Below are positions 50,958 to 61,115 of a stretch of DNA of 64,000 nucleotides, piece after piece. A model generated the notes under the pieces. That model was not told where the DNA came from. It saw only the letters and a list, made by a program, of their open reading frames with translations, and ran no database searches. Both the position numbers and the translations under genes were made by a program. Position 1 is the first letter of the stretch. Each line of letters opens with the position of its first letter. Location of the stretch: contig JAHDWA010000053.1 of the NCBI GenBank assembly GCA_023382535.1, forward strand, positions 9,991 to 73,990, written 5' to 3'. Origin of the DNA: Anaerolineae bacterium. Lineage in GTDB: Bacteria; Chloroflexota; Anaerolineae; 4572-78; J111.

Positions 50958-52637
50958 TCAAAAGAAATTTACCTCTCGATACTCCCCAAAAACTTCGCGG
51001 AGAACGTCCATCATCTCCTGCAAGGTGGCGTATTCTTTCACCGCGGCAAGAATGAACGGCATCAAGTTAGCATCCCCTTCGGCGGCGCGGCGCAAATCGG
51101 CCAGGCAGCGGGCGATGGCCTGGTTATCCCGGTTGGCTCTCACCTCGGCCAGGCGGGCGCATTGCAGCTCGTAGCCCTGGGGGTCCATCTCTAAAATGGG
51201 GATTTGCACCGGTTCTTCGCTGACGTAATCGTTCACGCCAACCACAATCCGCTCCTTCCGGTCAATCTCGGACTGGTAGCGGTAAGCAGCCTCGGCAATC
51301 TCTTTTTGAAAGAAACCTTTTTCAATGGCCGGTAAAACGCCGCCCAGGGCTTCAATCTGGTCAAAGTAGGCCCAGGTTTCGGCTTCCATCTGGTCGGTCA
51401 GTGTTTCCACAAAGTAGCTGCCGCCCAGCGGGTCAACCGTGTTGGTCACGCCGCTTTCATGAGCAATGATCTGCTGGGTGCGCAGGGCGACCCGCACCGC
51501 CCGCTCGCTGGGTAGCGCCAGCGCCTCGTCCATCGAGTTGGTGTGCAGGCTTTGCGTCCCGCCCAAAACCGCCGCCAGTGCCTGCATGGCCACCCGGGCG
51601 ATGTTATTTTCCGGTTCCTGGGCGGTCAGGCTGACCCCCGCCGTTTGGGTGTGGAAGCGCAGCCGCCACGAGCGCGGGTCTTTGGCCCCAAATTTCTCCT
51701 TCATCACCCTGGCCCAAACCCGGCGAGCGGCCCGGTATTTGGCAATCTCTTCAAAAAAGTCGTTGTGAGCGTTGAAGAAAAAACTCAGCCGGGGTGCAAA
51801 ATCGTCCACTGCCAGCCCCCGAGCGATACCCCACTTGACATACTCGATGCCGTCGGCCAGGGTAAAGGCCAGTTCCTGCACGGCGGTGCTGCCGGCTTCG
51901 CGGATATGGTAGCCGCTGATGCTGATCGGATTCCAGCGGGGCAGCTCTTTGGCCCCAAACTCCAGCGTGTCCACCACCAGCCGCATGCTCGGCTCGGGAG
52001 GGAAAATGTACTCTTTTTGGGCAATGTATTCTTTGAGGATGTCGTTTTGAGTAGTCCCGCCCAGGCTGCGCCGGGGGATGCCACGCTGGTCGGCCACGGC
52101 GATGTACATGGCCCAGATGATCGCCGCCGGGCTGTTGATGGTCATACTGGTGGTGATGCGCTCCAGCGGCAGGCCGTCGAGCAGAATCTCCATATCGCGC
52201 AGGGAGGATATGGCGACCCCGCATTTGCCAAATTCACCCAAGGCTTGCGGCGCGTCGGTATCGTAGCCGTAGAGGGTGGGCAGGTCAAAAGCGACGGACA
52301 GGCCGGTTTGGCCCTGCCCTAACAGGTACTTGAAGCGCTGGTTCGTCTCCTCGGCGCTGCCAAAGCCGGCGAACATGCGCATGGTCCACCACTTGCCCCG
52401 GTAGCCGGTGGCGTGAATGCCGCGGGTGTAAGGATACTGGCCGGGCAGATTGATCTGCTCCAGATATTCTTCGTGGCCGGCAGCCTGGGGCACATAAAGC
52501 CGCTCGATAGGCACGGAGGAGGTGGTGATGAATTTTTCCTTGCTTTCCGGCATGTGGGCCAGGGTTTCCTGCAAAGTAGTTTCTTCCCATTCCGCCTTGC
52601 TCGCAAGGTAAGGATTGGCTGTTGAATCGGTCATCAT
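50958..52637 (-). CDS. Methylmalonyl-CoA mutase large-chain catalytic domain
   Basis: A 559-residue TIM-barrel part of an acyl-CoA mutase, lacking the C-terminal B12-binding domain. The family core is clear: [20 protein letters not shown] near residue 70, [51 protein letters not shown], and [20 protein letters not shown]. It rearranges methylmalonyl-CoA to succinyl-CoA (or a similar pair) with a separate small cobalamin-binding subunit not in this window. It overlaps E2 by 4 bp. The operon suggests use of propionyl-CoA from branched-chain amino acids. An isobutyryl-CoA-type mutase cannot be excluded. Confidence 0.93.
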   Translation of the reverse strand: MMTDSTANPYLASKAEWEETTLQETLAHMPESKEKFITTSSVPIERLYVPQAAGHEEYLEQINLPGQYPYTRGIHATGYRGKWWTMRMFAGFGSAEETNQRFKYLLGQGQTGLSVAFDLPTLYGYDTDAPQALGEFGKCGVAISSLRDMEILLDGLPLERITTSMTINSPAAIIWAMYIAVADQRGIPRRSLGGTTQNDILKEYIAQKEYIFPPEPSMRLVVDTLEFGAKELPRWNPISISGYHIREAGSTAVQELAFTLADGIEYVKWGIARGLAVDDFAPRLSFFFNAHNDFFEEIAKYRAARRVWARVMKEKFGAKDPRSWRLRFHTQTAGVSLTAQEPENNIARVAMQALAAVLGGTQSLHTNSMDEALALPSERAVRVALRTQQIIAHESGVTNTVDPLGGSYFVETLTDQMEAETWAYFDQIEALGGVLPAIEKGFFQKEIAEAAYRYQSEIDRKERIVVGVNDYVSEEPVQIPILEMDPQGYELQCARLAEVRANRDNQAIARCLADLRRAAEGDANLMPFILAAVKEYATLQEMMDVLREVFGEYREVNFF

Positions 52638-53938
52638 ACCAGCTCCAAAAACAGCAGATTTGGATCGGCCAGCAGCGTCTTCAAGCGTCCCAGAAATGCG
52701 CCGGCCGCAGCCCCGTCGAGCAAGCGGTGGTCATAGCTGAGGGCCAGCGGCAGCACGGGCCGGGCTTCAATCTGGCCCTGCACCACGACCGGCTTCTCCT
52801 CGATGCGGCCGCAGCCGAGAATCGCCACTTCGGGCGGGTTGATGATCGGTGTCCCCTGATAACTACCGAAACTGCCAAAGTTAGTAATGGTAAAGGTGCT
52901 GCCCGACAGTTCGGCCTGGCTCAAGCGGCGCTGTTGGGCCAGTTCGTTCAGCCGGTTCAGTTCAGCCGCAAGCTGGAGCAGCGTCAGTTGATCGGCATGA
53001 CGGATGACCGGCACCAGCAGCCCATCAGGCACGGCCATGGCAATCCCCAGGTGATAATAACGGTGATGCAGAATCTTCTGCCTGTCCATATCCAGGCTGG
53101 CATTGAAATAGGGGAACTCTTTCAACACTTGAACAGCAGCCTTGATAATAAAGGGCAGATAGGTCAGCCGCACGCCCCGGCGTTCCGCCTCCGGCTGGAG
53201 ATGCTGGCGCAGCGTTACCAGGCGGCTGACCTCCACCTCCTCAAAACTGGTCACATGGGGGATGCGCCAGGCCTGCTCCATGCGCTCGGCAATGCGCCGG
53301 CGTAAGCCGTGCAGGGGTTCCTCCTCGATGGTTTCTTGGCCGGGGGGGATTGGCGCAGGCGGTTGGGGTGACTCCGGCGGGCTGGCAGGTTCGACCTTGG
53401 GGGTAGGTAGCTTGGCCGGGGTTTCTGCGGCTTTCGTCTCAGCTTGCTGCTGGACAAAACGTCGCACATCGGTGGGCAGCACCCGGCCGGCCGGACCCGA
53501 AGCGGGCACCTGGCTCAGGTCAATTCCCAACTCCAGGGCCAACTTGCGCACCGCCGGGGCTGCCAGCACCCGTTTGCCCGGACCGGCAATGCCGGGCGGT
53601 TTTCCCTCCGCTGCCTGGGCTCCATTCCCGTCCTGTCCGGCAGAGTTATGAGGCGAAGCAACGTCAAAGGATGGAGCGGGAGTCGTTTGTCCATTGCCTG
53701 GTTCAATTACCACCAGCACGTCACCCACCTGAGTCATGGACCCTGCCTCCGCCCTTATCTCAGCAATGGCGCCGGCCACCGGCGACGGTATCTCCACCAC
53801 GGCCTTATCCGTTTGAATTTCCAGCATTGGCTGATCCTGGGCCACCCGCTCACCCACTTTGACCAGCCACTTCAAAATCTCGGCTTCGTGAATGCCTTCG
53901 CCCACATCGGGCAGTTTGAATTCGTACATTGTGGACAC
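52634..53938 (-). CDS. 2-oxoacid dehydrogenase E2 component (dihydrolipoyl acyltransferase)
   Basis: A 434-residue E2 protein. The lipoyl domain is residues 1-78 (lipoyl Lys in [17 protein letters not shown]). A flexible linker leads to the peripheral-subunit-binding domain at about 125-160 ([20 protein letters not shown]). After a Pro-rich linker comes the acyltransferase core, ending [20 protein letters not shown] with the catalytic His. It receives acyl groups from E1 and hands them to CoA. One lipoyl domain and the mutase neighbour suggest a branched-chain keto-acid complex. No E3 gene is present here. Confidence 0.93.
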   Translation of the reverse strand: MSTMYEFKLPDVGEGIHEAEILKWLVKVGERVAQDQPMLEIQTDKAVVEIPSPVAGAIAEIRAEAGSMTQVGDVLVVIEPGNGQTTPAPSFDVASPHNSAGQDGNGAQAAEGKPPGIAGPGKRVLAAPAVRKLALELGIDLSQVPASGPAGRVLPTDVRRFVQQQAETKAAETPAKLPTPKVEPASPPESPQPPAPIPPGQETIEEEPLHGLRRRIAERMEQAWRIPHVTSFEEVEVSRLVTLRQHLQPEAERRGVRLTYLPFIIKAAVQVLKEFPYFNASLDMDRQKILHHRYYHLGIAMAVPDGLLVPVIRHADQLTLLQLAAELNRLNELAQQRRLSQAELSGSTFTITNFGSFGSYQGTPIINPPEVAILGCGRIEEKPVVVQGQIEARPVLPLALSYDHRLLDGAAAGAFLGRLKTLLADPNLLFLELV

Positions 53939-54006
53939 CTCGAGGGTTTCAGTATTGTTGCCGGTTTGTAGCTACGGCCTAAAGGCCAAGATCAAAGAAT
54001 TTAGCC

Positions 54007-54057
54007 GGGATTAGGAGATTTGGGGATAAAACAAAAGTTGAAAAATCTCCTAATCCC
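54007..54057. repeat. 15-bp perfect inverted repeat in the E1b-E2 gap
   Basis: GGGATTAGGAGATTT (54007-54021) and its exact complement AAATCTCCTAATCCC (54043-54057) are separated by 21 nt. The gap between E1 beta and E2 is about 200 bp, long for this operon. The hairpin could stabilise mRNA ends or be a dispersed palindrome that inserted between the genes. Confidence 0.65.
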
Positions 54058-54139
54058 CCAATCCCGGCCCTCCAACCATCCCTTTTAAGGCCATTTGAAC
54101 GGTTACGCCGGTTTCCGGTCTTTCGTCCTCGGCCGGTTT

Positions 54140-55120
54140 TTACGGCTGCAATGTGCGCAAGATCGCTCTCGCCACCCGCTCCGGCGTCGGAATAATTATA
54201 TCCTCGAATTTGGGTGGAGGGAAAGGGATGTCCGGGCAGGTGACTCGTTCCACCGGCTTGAGCAGCGAGTACAGGCAGTGCTCGTTGATGAGGGCAATTA
54301 CTTCGGCCCCCACGCCGCCGGTACGCGGCGCCTCGGTGACAATCACGGCCCGGCCGGTTTTGTTGACCGAAGCGACAATGGCGGCCTCATCCAGGGGCGA
54401 AACCGTGCGCAGGTCAAGCACTTCGACGGTCAAATCGGTGCTCTGCTCGACTTGCCGGGCGGCCTGCAACGCCACTTGTACCATAGCGCCATAAGTAATG
54501 ACGGTGACATCCTCACCGGTATGCACCACCGCAGCCTGGCCGATGGGGACGGTGTAGCGTTCTGCCGGAACCTCTTGCCGGAAGGAGCGGTACAGCTTCA
54601 TATGTTCCAGAAATAAAACCGGGTCCGGGTCCTCGATAGCGGCGTGGAGCAGGCCCTTGGCGTCATAAGGGTTCGCGGGGATCACAACTTTGATGCCGGG
54701 CGTCTGCATGAAAAAGCCCTCGATACTATCCGAATGGAGTTCGGGGGTGCGCACACCGCCGCCAAAGGGGGCGCGGATGACCAGAGGCACGGTAAAAATC
54801 CCGCCGGAACGAGAGCGCATGCGGGTTACCTGGGTTGCAATTTGGTTGAAAGCCAGGAGCGCAAAGCCGGCAAACTGGATCTCGACCACGGGATGTAAAC
54901 CGTAAACGGCCATGCCTGTCGCCGTGCCCACAATGCCCGACTCAGAAATGGGGGTGTCAAACACCCGCGCTTCCCCAAAACGAGCCTGCAGTTCATCGGT
55001 TACCCTGAACACACCGCCGTTTTTGCCGATGTCCTCGCCAAAAAGCACCAGGCGCGGGTCGCGTTCCAGTTCCAGTTCCAGGGCGTTGTTCAGCGCTTGA
55101 ACCATCGTCCAGTTGGGCAT
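54140..55120 (-). CDS. 2-oxoacid dehydrogenase E1 beta subunit
   Basis: A 326-residue transketolase-like subunit: VLFGEDIGKNGGVFRVTDELQ, FDTPISESGIVGTATGMAVYG, and VIRAPFGGGVRTPELHSDSIEGFF, with C-terminal VEVLDLRTVSPLDEAAIV. With E1 alpha it forms the thiamine-diphosphate-dependent decarboxylase. The E1 alpha gene lies 18 bp upstream. Substrate: branched-chain keto acids are favoured by context; pyruvate or acetoin are alternatives. Confidence 0.93.
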   Translation of the reverse strand: MPNWTMVQALNNALELELERDPRLVLFGEDIGKNGGVFRVTDELQARFGEARVFDTPISESGIVGTATGMAVYGLHPVVEIQFAGFALLAFNQIATQVTRMRSRSGGIFTVPLVIRAPFGGGVRTPELHSDSIEGFFMQTPGIKVVIPANPYDAKGLLHAAIEDPDPVLFLEHMKLYRSFRQEVPAERYTVPIGQAAVVHTGEDVTVITYGAMVQVALQAARQVEQSTDLTVEVLDLRTVSPLDEAAIVASVNKTGRAVIVTEAPRTGGVGAEVIALINEHCLYSLLKPVERVTCPDIPFPPPKFEDIIIPTPERVARAILRTLQP

Positions 55121-55138
55121 CGTCCGTTTCCTTTCGCT

Positions 55139-56260
55139 CTAAGCCAATTCCAGCTCTTGGACCAGTTCGCGCCATTTGGTGGAGGGTAACTGGAGTTTCT
55201 CCAGCGGCACTGGCTCCAGGTCACGGGTCAAGGCGTCGCGTTGTCGTTGCAGATGGGGCGGAACTTCATGGTAGACAAGCTCGAACAGGTGGTGGGGATC
55301 AAGTGGGGGGAGGGCTTCGTAGGTTTCGATAACTGCCTGGAGTTCAGCGGCCACAGCTTGGCCGAGTTGTTTATCCTCGACCTCGGTCAAGATGCGGCGC
55401 TCCAGTAAAAATTTACGGAAGCGGATAATCGGGTCGCGCTGGAGCCACTCTTGCAGTTCGGCCTCGGAGCGATACCGCTTGGGGTCGTCGGCGGTGGTGT
55501 GAGCGCCCAGGCGGTAGGTCACAGCCTCGATCAGGGTTGGCCCTTCTCCGGCTCTGGCCCGGTCTATGCTCTCGGCCACCCGCTGGTAGACCGCCAGCAC
55601 ATCGTTGCCGTCAACGACAGAGCCTGGGATGCCATAACCCGGCCCTCGATCGGCAATATGCTTGGCGGCTGTCTGCCGGGTACATGGCGTAGAAATAGCC
55701 CAGCCGTTGTTTTGGACCACGAAGACGACCGGCGCTTTGAACACAGCCGCTATGTTAAGCGCCTCGTGGAAGTCACCCTCCGAAGTTGCGCCGTCGCCGC
55801 ACGCCGTCACAACTACCTGTGGTTTCTGTTCATACTTGATGGCCATGGCCACGCCCGTGGCGTGGAGAAGCTGGTTGCTGAGGACAATTTGGAAGGGGAG
55901 GCAGCGGGCCTGGCGGAGATAATCAGCGGCAATATCGCCGCCCCACTGTTTGATCATGGCCAGGGGCGGTACCCCTTTGACCATGTAGGAGAGATTTTCC
56001 CGGTAGGAGGCAATCAGCCAATCTTCCGGCTGCAAAGGGGCGGCCAGTCCAACCGAAGCCGCTTCCTGCCCGTTCAAGGGGGCAAATGTACCCATCCGGC
56101 CCTGGCGCTGGAGGGCAACCATGCGGTCGGAGTAGACTCGCCCAAAGAGCATCCAGCGATACCAGCGCAACAACTCGTCATCGGGAACGTCGGGTGTCTC
56201 GCCGACGATGTCACCATCCGGGGTCAGTATTTGATAAAGTTCTTCCGTTGATTGCAGCAT
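55139..56260 (-). CDS. 2-oxoacid dehydrogenase E1 alpha subunit
   Basis: A 373-residue TPP-binding subunit. The TPP/Mg motif is VTACGDGATSEGDFHEALNIAAVFKAPVV, followed by FVVQNNGWAIST. GQEAASVGLAAPLQPEDWLIASYREN is near the N-terminus, and YRLGAHTTADDPKRYR holds the phosphorylation-loop region. It is the first catalytic gene of the operon and is preceded by the GntR regulator gene. Confidence 0.93.
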   Translation of the reverse strand: MLQSTEELYQILTPDGDIVGETPDVPDDELLRWYRWMLFGRVYSDRMVALQRQGRMGTFAPLNGQEAASVGLAAPLQPEDWLIASYRENLSYMVKGVPPLAMIKQWGGDIAADYLRQARCLPFQIVLSNQLLHATGVAMAIKYEQKPQVVVTACGDGATSEGDFHEALNIAAVFKAPVVFVVQNNGWAISTPCTRQTAAKHIADRGPGYGIPGSVVDGNDVLAVYQRVAESIDRARAGEGPTLIEAVTYRLGAHTTADDPKRYRSEAELQEWLQRDPIIRFRKFLLERRILTEVEDKQLGQAVAAELQAVIETYEALPPLDPHHLFELVYHEVPPHLQRQRDALTRDLEPVPLEKLQLPSTKWRELVQELELA

Positions 56261-56314
56261 CGGATTATCCTTTCTTGTCTCGTTTCAAGCCAATAAATTC
56301 TGTTAGCGCATCCT

Positions 56315-57052
56315 CTAACCCTCTATCCCCTCGATTCGTTGGCGGGCATCGTCAATATGCTTGGCCATGTGTGCCGCCGCCAGGCCGGCGTCTTGTTGAG
56401 CAATGGCCTGGATGATCTGCTCATGCTCATCTACAAAGCGCAGCAAGTTGGGAGCGTTTGAAAGGCTGCGCTGGCGAGCGGTGGCATATACTTGAATCGT
56501 TGCTCTGAGCAGAGTGACCATGATCTCGGTCAGTACCGGATTCTGGGCGGCCTCGACAACGGCAATATGGAAATGAGTGTTCGCCTCGAAACCTGTGCCC
56601 CCCTGGTACAGATCAGCTTCGAATTGGCGGTTGAACTCCCGCAGGCGCCGCAAATCATTCTCGTCACGGCGAAGTGCCGCTAAATGTGCCGCCTGGCTCT
56701 CGATAATCCGGCGGACTTCGAATTGGTGGAATACTTTCTCCCGCTCCTGAAAAAGGACCTGGGCCAGAGGCTCGACAAGATTTTCCAGGCTCTGCCGGCG
56801 CACGTAGGCCCCATCTCGCGGCGTAACCTCGATCATCCCCATGCCTTCCAGTTTGGCCATCGCCTTGCGCACCGAAGTCCGGCTGACCCGCAGCTTTTCA
56901 GACAGCTCCCGCTCTGACATTAACTGGTCGCCCGGCGCTAAATCGCCGCTCTTGATCAACTCCTGAATCCGTTCCACCACCCGCAGGTAAACTGGCTGGG
57001 GAGCCGGCGAACGTTTAAGATTATCCAAGACCGCTATCTCTGCTGTTTGCAT
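56315..57052 (-). CDS. GntR/FadR-family transcriptional regulator
   Basis: A 245-residue regulator: a winged HTH at about 25-90 (LAPGDQLMSERELSEKLRVSRTSVRKAMAKLEGMGMIEVTPRDGAYV) and a C-terminal FCD ligand-binding domain (EVRRIIESQAAHLAALRRDENDLRRLREF, then FHIAVVEAAQNPVLTEIM). Family members respond to carboxylic acids or acyl-CoA. It is transcribed ahead of E1 alpha and likely represses itself and the dehydrogenase operon through the TTGGTA/TACCAA half-sites upstream. Confidence 0.92.
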   Translation of the reverse strand: MQTAEIAVLDNLKRSPAPQPVYLRVVERIQELIKSGDLAPGDQLMSERELSEKLRVSRTSVRKAMAKLEGMGMIEVTPRDGAYVRRQSLENLVEPLAQVLFQEREKVFHQFEVRRIIESQAAHLAALRRDENDLRRLREFNRQFEADLYQGGTGFEANTHFHIAVVEAAQNPVLTEIMVTLLRATIQVYATARQRSLSNAPNLLRFVDEHEQIIQAIAQQDAGLAAAHMAKHIDDARQRIEGIEG

Positions 57053-57067
57053 CTCTCTGGCTTATCC

Positions 57068-57121
57068 TTGGTATGCCCAGAAGTGTACCAACATTATACC
57101 AATTCTTTCTGATTAATCAAT
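57068..57121 (-). promoter_or_regulatory. Promoter/operator region of the GntR gene
   Basis: On the minus strand, TTGATT (57120-57115) and TATAAT (57098-57093) are spaced by 16 nt. Half-sites TTGGTA (57068-57073), TACCAA (57086-57091) and TACCAA (57097-57102) surround the -10. They resemble the AATTGGT...ACCAATT operators of FCD regulators, so autoregulation is likely. Confidence 0.55.
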
Positions 57122-57230
57122 GAGAAAACGGATAGAATTTTAGATATAAGTATTGAGCTGTTTGTTACAGATCAAAGTTTCAGATTCTCAGCAAGGTCAA
57201 GTACAGGTTGACGTAAACATATTTTCGCCT

Positions 57231-57258
57231 TTGTTCTAATCTTCTGGTCAAGTATAAT
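57231..57258 (+). promoter_or_regulatory. Sigma-70-type promoter of the LuxR-ATPase gene
   Basis: TTGTTC (57231-57236), 16-nt spacer, perfect TATAAT (57253-57258), 45 bp before the ATG at 57303. The -35 is imperfect. It is divergent from the GntR promoter in an AT-rich 250-bp gap. Confidence 0.55.
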
Positions 57259-57302
57259 AACTCTGGAGGTGATGAGCCGGCCGGCTCAGGTCAGGATGTT
57301 AA

Positions 57303-60020
57303 ATGAGACAGAGGGAATCAGAGGTGAAACCAGCCGATCGAGCAAGGCAGGACCAGCCTGCACCCAACGATGCTGCCTGGGCTGTTTCTTTTACCCTGAG
57401 CCAGGCTCCTAACAATTTACCCGTTTGGTTGACCAGTTTCATTGGCCGGGAGCGAGAACTGGCTGAGGTGAAGGATTTACTGGCGAGGGTTCGGCTCTTA
57501 ACGCTGACTGGCCCCGGCGGCAGTGGAAAGACCCGGCTGGCCAGCCAGACAGCAACCGATCCGCTGGCCACAACGGAATATAAAGATGGTTTTGGGTGGG
57601 TCGAGTTGAGCAGTATCAGTGACCCGGAGCTTATACCCCAAGCGCTGGCCGCGGCCTTATCTTTACGCGAGCAGTCAGGTTATCCCCTAATCGAAACGAT
57701 GATTGATTACCTCCACTCCAGGCAAGTCCTGCTGGTGCTGGACAACTGTGAGCATGTCGCCTCTGCCTGCGCCCGGCTTGTCAATAGGGTCCTCCGGTCG
57801 TGCCCCCATGTCCGCATTTTGGCGACAAGCCGGGTGCCCCTGCAGGTTGAGGGTGAAATCGTCTGGCCCGTTCCGCCGCTGGCTGTGCCTGCGCCTGACC
57901 AATGGGCTGAAATCACCCCCGGCGAGGTGCAAACTGAGGAACTAGCCCGGTTTGAGGCAGTTCAACTCTTCACCGCCCGCGCTGCCGCCGTTTTGCCGGC
58001 GTTTCGCCTATCCCTTGAGAATACCGCAGCCGTGGCTCAAATCTGCTACCGCTTGGAGGGCCTGCCCCTGGCGCTCGAATTAGCCGCAGCCCGCATTAAG
58101 GTTCTATCCCCTGCCCAAATCGCCGAACGCCTGGATAACGCTCTGGCCCTGCTCACCCGGGGCAGTCCTCTGGCGGCCCGGCGCCAGCAGACCCTCCGCG
58201 CGACGCTTGACTGGAGTTACGACTTGCTTGCCGCGCCGGAGCAGATCTTGCTGCGCCGGTTGGCGGTGTTCGGCGGCGGCTTTACCCTGGAGGCGGCGGA
58301 AGAGGTCTGTTCGGATGAGATGCTTGAACGGGCGGCCTTACTCGATACGCTCTCAAATCTGGTTGACCAGTCTCTGGTTGTCGTGGAACGACCTCGTGAT
58401 AGCGGGCCACGGTACCGGCTTCTGGAGATAATTCGCCAGTACAGCCAGGAGAAGCTGCAGGCTGCCGATGAAAATAGTTTACTGTGGGAGCGACATCTGG
58501 CCTTGAGCCTGGCCCTGGCAGAGGAGGCGGCGACCGGCCTCAGAGGGTCTCAACAGGCGGCCTGGTTGGGGCGGTTGGAACGAGAGCACGACAACCTGCG
58601 CGCGGTGCTCGACTGGAGCCAGAAGGCCGGATATGTCGAGAAGGGGTTGCGGCTGGCGGCCTCGCTCCACTGGTTCTGGGACCGGCGGGGCTATCTAAGC
58701 GAGGGCCGCGCCCGGCTGCAGGCTCTGCTGGAACGCAGCCAGGAACCATCTGCCTCCTTCCAGCAGGCGCGAGCCTATGCCCTTTACGGCGCGGCCTCTC
58801 TCGCCTTTGACCAGGGAGACGGTCAGGCGTCGGCGGCTTTGGCGGAAGAGAGCGTGGCTCTCTTTCGCCAGTTGAATGATCGGCGCGGTTTGGCCCTGGC
58901 CTTACCCCGGCTGGCCTTCGCCAGTGGATTGGCCAGTGATCAGGGCCGGCGGATGCTGGCTGAGTCCTTGGAAGTAGCCCAAGAACTGGATGATGTCTGG
59001 CTGATGGGCCTCAATCACATGCTGGTAGGCCAGGTCGCCTTTTTTCAGGGGGACTACCTGCCAGCCCGGACTGAACTTGAGGCGGCGCTGGCGCTGTTGC
59101 GCCGGAGTGGGGACCGCTGGGGACTTGTCCACACCCTGGGTCCTCTGGGCCTAGTTGAACTTGCCCAGGGAGAGTTTAACCAGGCTCGGTCTTATCTGGA
59201 AGAGAGTTTGCTCATAACGCGCGATTTGGGAGATACGCGCTCGATGGCCCTGATCGCCGCTTCCACCGCCGATGTTGCCCGCTGCCAGAAAGAGTATGAC
59301 CGGGCGGCGGAACTCTATGTCGAGAGCATAGAATTGTATCGGAAGCTGGGGAATAAAGCGGAGATCCCGGCTATTTTGCATAACCTGGGCTACGTCACCC
59401 TGGGGCAAGGGAACGTTGAAGCAGCCGGCTCCCTCTTTGCCGAAAGTCTGCAGCAGCAATTTGAAAGGGGAAACAGGGCTGGCATCGCCGAAGGGCTGGC
59501 CGGCCTGGCGGCGCTGGCCGGAGTGCAGGCTGCCCCGGAGCGGGCCGCACAGCTTTTTGGTGCAGCCGCTGCCATCCGCGAGGCAGTTCAAGCGCCAGTC
59601 TGGCCGGCTGAGCGCTTTGAACTTGAGAACCACGAAGCGGCCGTGCGTGCGCAGCTTGATGGGCCAACCTTCGCTGCTCTTCAGACAGCCGGCCGGACGC
59701 TGGCTATAGAGCAGGCCGTTACTTTTGCCCTCCAGACTGGGCCGGATGAGTTCCGGCAGCCGACCGAAGGGAGGGCCGGCCCCCTGCCCCGCCAGGTGAT
59801 GAAGCAGCAATTCGGCGGGCTGACGGCCCGTGAACGCGAGGTGGCCGCCCTGATTGCTCAAGGCCAGTCCAATCGGGCCATTGCGGTGGCGCTGGTCATC
59901 ACCGAACGAACCGCCGAGCGCCATGTGGCCAATATTCTGGCCAAGCTCGGCTTTACCTCCCGCGTTCAGATTGCGGCCTGGGCTGTCCAAAAAGGGCTGA
60001 ACCAACCGCGTAATTCCTGA
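57303..60020 (+). CDS. LuxR-type regulator with NB-ARC-like ATPase and TPRs
   Basis: A 905-residue STAND-type regulator. The ATPase part begins FIGRERELAEVKDLLARVRLL with P-loop TLTGPGGSGKTRLASQ near 75, Walker B VLLVLDNCEHV and GLPLALELAAARI. A TPR array spans about 430-780. The C-terminus is a LuxR HTH: LTAREREVAALIAQGQSNRA, then ITERTAERHVANILAKLGF. These are activators that need ATP and a small ligand. Divergent from the GntR-dehydrogenase operon; regulated genes may include the small genes downstream. Confidence 0.92.
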   Translation: MRQRESEVKPADRARQDQPAPNDAAWAVSFTLSQAPNNLPVWLTSFIGRERELAEVKDLLARVRLLTLTGPGGSGKTRLASQTATDPLATTEYKDGFGWVELSSISDPELIPQALAAALSLREQSGYPLIETMIDYLHSRQVLLVLDNCEHVASACARLVNRVLRSCPHVRILATSRVPLQVEGEIVWPVPPLAVPAPDQWAEITPGEVQTEELARFEAVQLFTARAAAVLPAFRLSLENTAAVAQICYRLEGLPLALELAAARIKVLSPAQIAERLDNALALLTRGSPLAARRQQTLRATLDWSYDLLAAPEQILLRRLAVFGGGFTLEAAEEVCSDEMLERAALLDTLSNLVDQSLVVVERPRDSGPRYRLLEIIRQYSQEKLQAADENSLLWERHLALSLALAEEAATGLRGSQQAAWLGRLEREHDNLRAVLDWSQKAGYVEKGLRLAASLHWFWDRRGYLSEGRARLQALLERSQEPSASFQQARAYALYGAASLAFDQGDGQASAALAEESVALFRQLNDRRGLALALPRLAFASGLASDQGRRMLAESLEVAQELDDVWLMGLNHMLVGQVAFFQGDYLPARTELEAALALLRRSGDRWGLVHTLGPLGLVELAQGEFNQARSYLEESLLITRDLGDTRSMALIAASTADVARCQKEYDRAAELYVESIELYRKLGNKAEIPAILHNLGYVTLGQGNVEAAGSLFAESLQQQFERGNRAGIAEGLAGLAALAGVQAAPERAAQLFGAAAAIREAVQAPVWPAERFELENHEAAVRAQLDGPTFAALQTAGRTLAIEQAVTFALQTGPDEFRQPTEGRAGPLPRQVMKQQFGGLTAREREVAALIAQGQSNRAIAVALVITERTAERHVANILAKLGFTSRVQIAAWAVQKGLNQPRNS

Positions 60021-60218
60021 AAAACGCCAGAGTGTTGCTGCCTGGCTTGCGTTTCCCCGGGTTGGGTTTGCTGCGTACCCCCCACGAAAATCTACGTACT
60101 GCCTGTCTCCACAAATGAGTGATTCCCCCGATGCCAGTCCGGCTGTTTTCCGCTAAGCTGACAGAAGTCAGTGGACCTCAAATTAGGCCGGTTATCCGGT
60201 TAGAAAAGGAGATGACAG

Positions 60219-60653
60219 ATGATGGAACTGATTTCCAAATTTGCCCTGCTGATCTTAATTGGGGCGATCCTGTATTTATTGATCTCAGGCAATCTGTTTT
60301 CCCTATCACCCCTGGTCATCGCAGCGCAGTTATCAGCCGTTGCCCTAAACTTGTGGGCGCGGCGAAGCTTTCCGGCAGACCAGTTCAACATTTATCCAGA
60401 ACCAAAAGAAGGGCAACTGCTGAGGCAAGGACCTTACCAGTTTATTCGCCATCCGATGTATGCTTCAGCGCTGCTCCTGATCTGGTCCAGCATTTTGGGA
60501 CATATTTCCCCCATCAATATGCTTATCGGCGTGATGTTTACCGGGGTCGTTGCCATTCGCATCGTGATCGAAGAGCAGCTTCTCCGCACCCGCTATCCTG
60601 ACTATGCCGCCTACTCGCGCCAGACCAGGCGGATTATTCCCTTCATCATCTAA
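60219..60653 (+). CDS. Isoprenylcysteine methyltransferase-family membrane protein
   Basis: A 144-residue membrane protein with three to four TM helices. The family C-terminal signature is LRQGPYQFIRHPMYASALLL, followed by EEQLLRTRYPDYAAYSRQT. It starts behind AAAGGAG. It is a shorter relative of the 37732-38352 protein. Substrate unknown. Confidence 0.85.
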   Translation: MMELISKFALLILIGAILYLLISGNLFSLSPLVIAAQLSAVALNLWARRSFPADQFNIYPEPKEGQLLRQGPYQFIRHPMYASALLLIWSSILGHISPINMLIGVMFTGVVAIRIVIEEQLLRTRYPDYAAYSRQTRRIIPFII

Positions 60654-60682
60654 CGGAAATTAGTGAAAGGAGAAATAATCTT

Positions 60683-61099
60683 ATGTCAGCAGAGCAGAAC
60701 ATAGCTGTCTTCAGGCGAGTGATTGAGGAGGGCTTTAACAAGGGCAATGCGGAGGCCCTGGATGCGTGCTTTCCCCCCACTTACACCGAGCACCAATTTG
60801 ATCTACCCTCGACGCTTGAGGAGTTTAAGGATGCCATCCGCTATCTTCGCCACACCTTTGCCGATTTCTCCCTCACCATCGAGGATATAGTTGCCGATGG
60901 AGATAAAATCTGGGCACGGATGAGCGGACGTGGCACCCACAGTCGGGAGTTTATGGAGCGGCCGCCAACGGGCAAGTCATTTGTTATTACGGTGATTGAT
61001 ATTTGCCGCTTTGAACACGGCCAGATCGTTGAGCATTGGGGCGTACCGGATCGGTTTCACCTGCTGGCCCAACTGGGCTTTTTACCCCAACGACCATAA
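60683..61099 (+). CDS. SnoaL-like ester cyclase/NTF2-fold protein
   Basis: 138 residues with the SnoaL-like layout: EQNIAVFRRVIEEGFNKGN, AIRYLRHTFADFSLTIEDIVADGDKIWARMSGRGTHSREFMERPPTGKSF, and DICRFEHGQIVEHWGVPDRFHLL. Relatives range from polyketide cyclases to proteins of unknown role. An AAAGGAGA site precedes the start. It lies 29 bp after the methyltransferase-like gene and is probably co-transcribed. Confidence 0.88.
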   Translation: MSAEQNIAVFRRVIEEGFNKGNAEALDACFPPTYTEHQFDLPSTLEEFKDAIRYLRHTFADFSLTIEDIVADGDKIWARMSGRGTHSREFMERPPTGKSFVITVIDICRFEHGQIVEHWGVPDRFHLLAQLGFLPQRP

Positions 61100-61115
61100 G
61101 TAAGCTTACCAACAT

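Noticed and set aside
55451..56251. 266-codon plus-strand frame opposite E1 alpha
   Set aside because: It is an antisense shadow; E1 alpha on the minus strand has the TPP motif and operon context.
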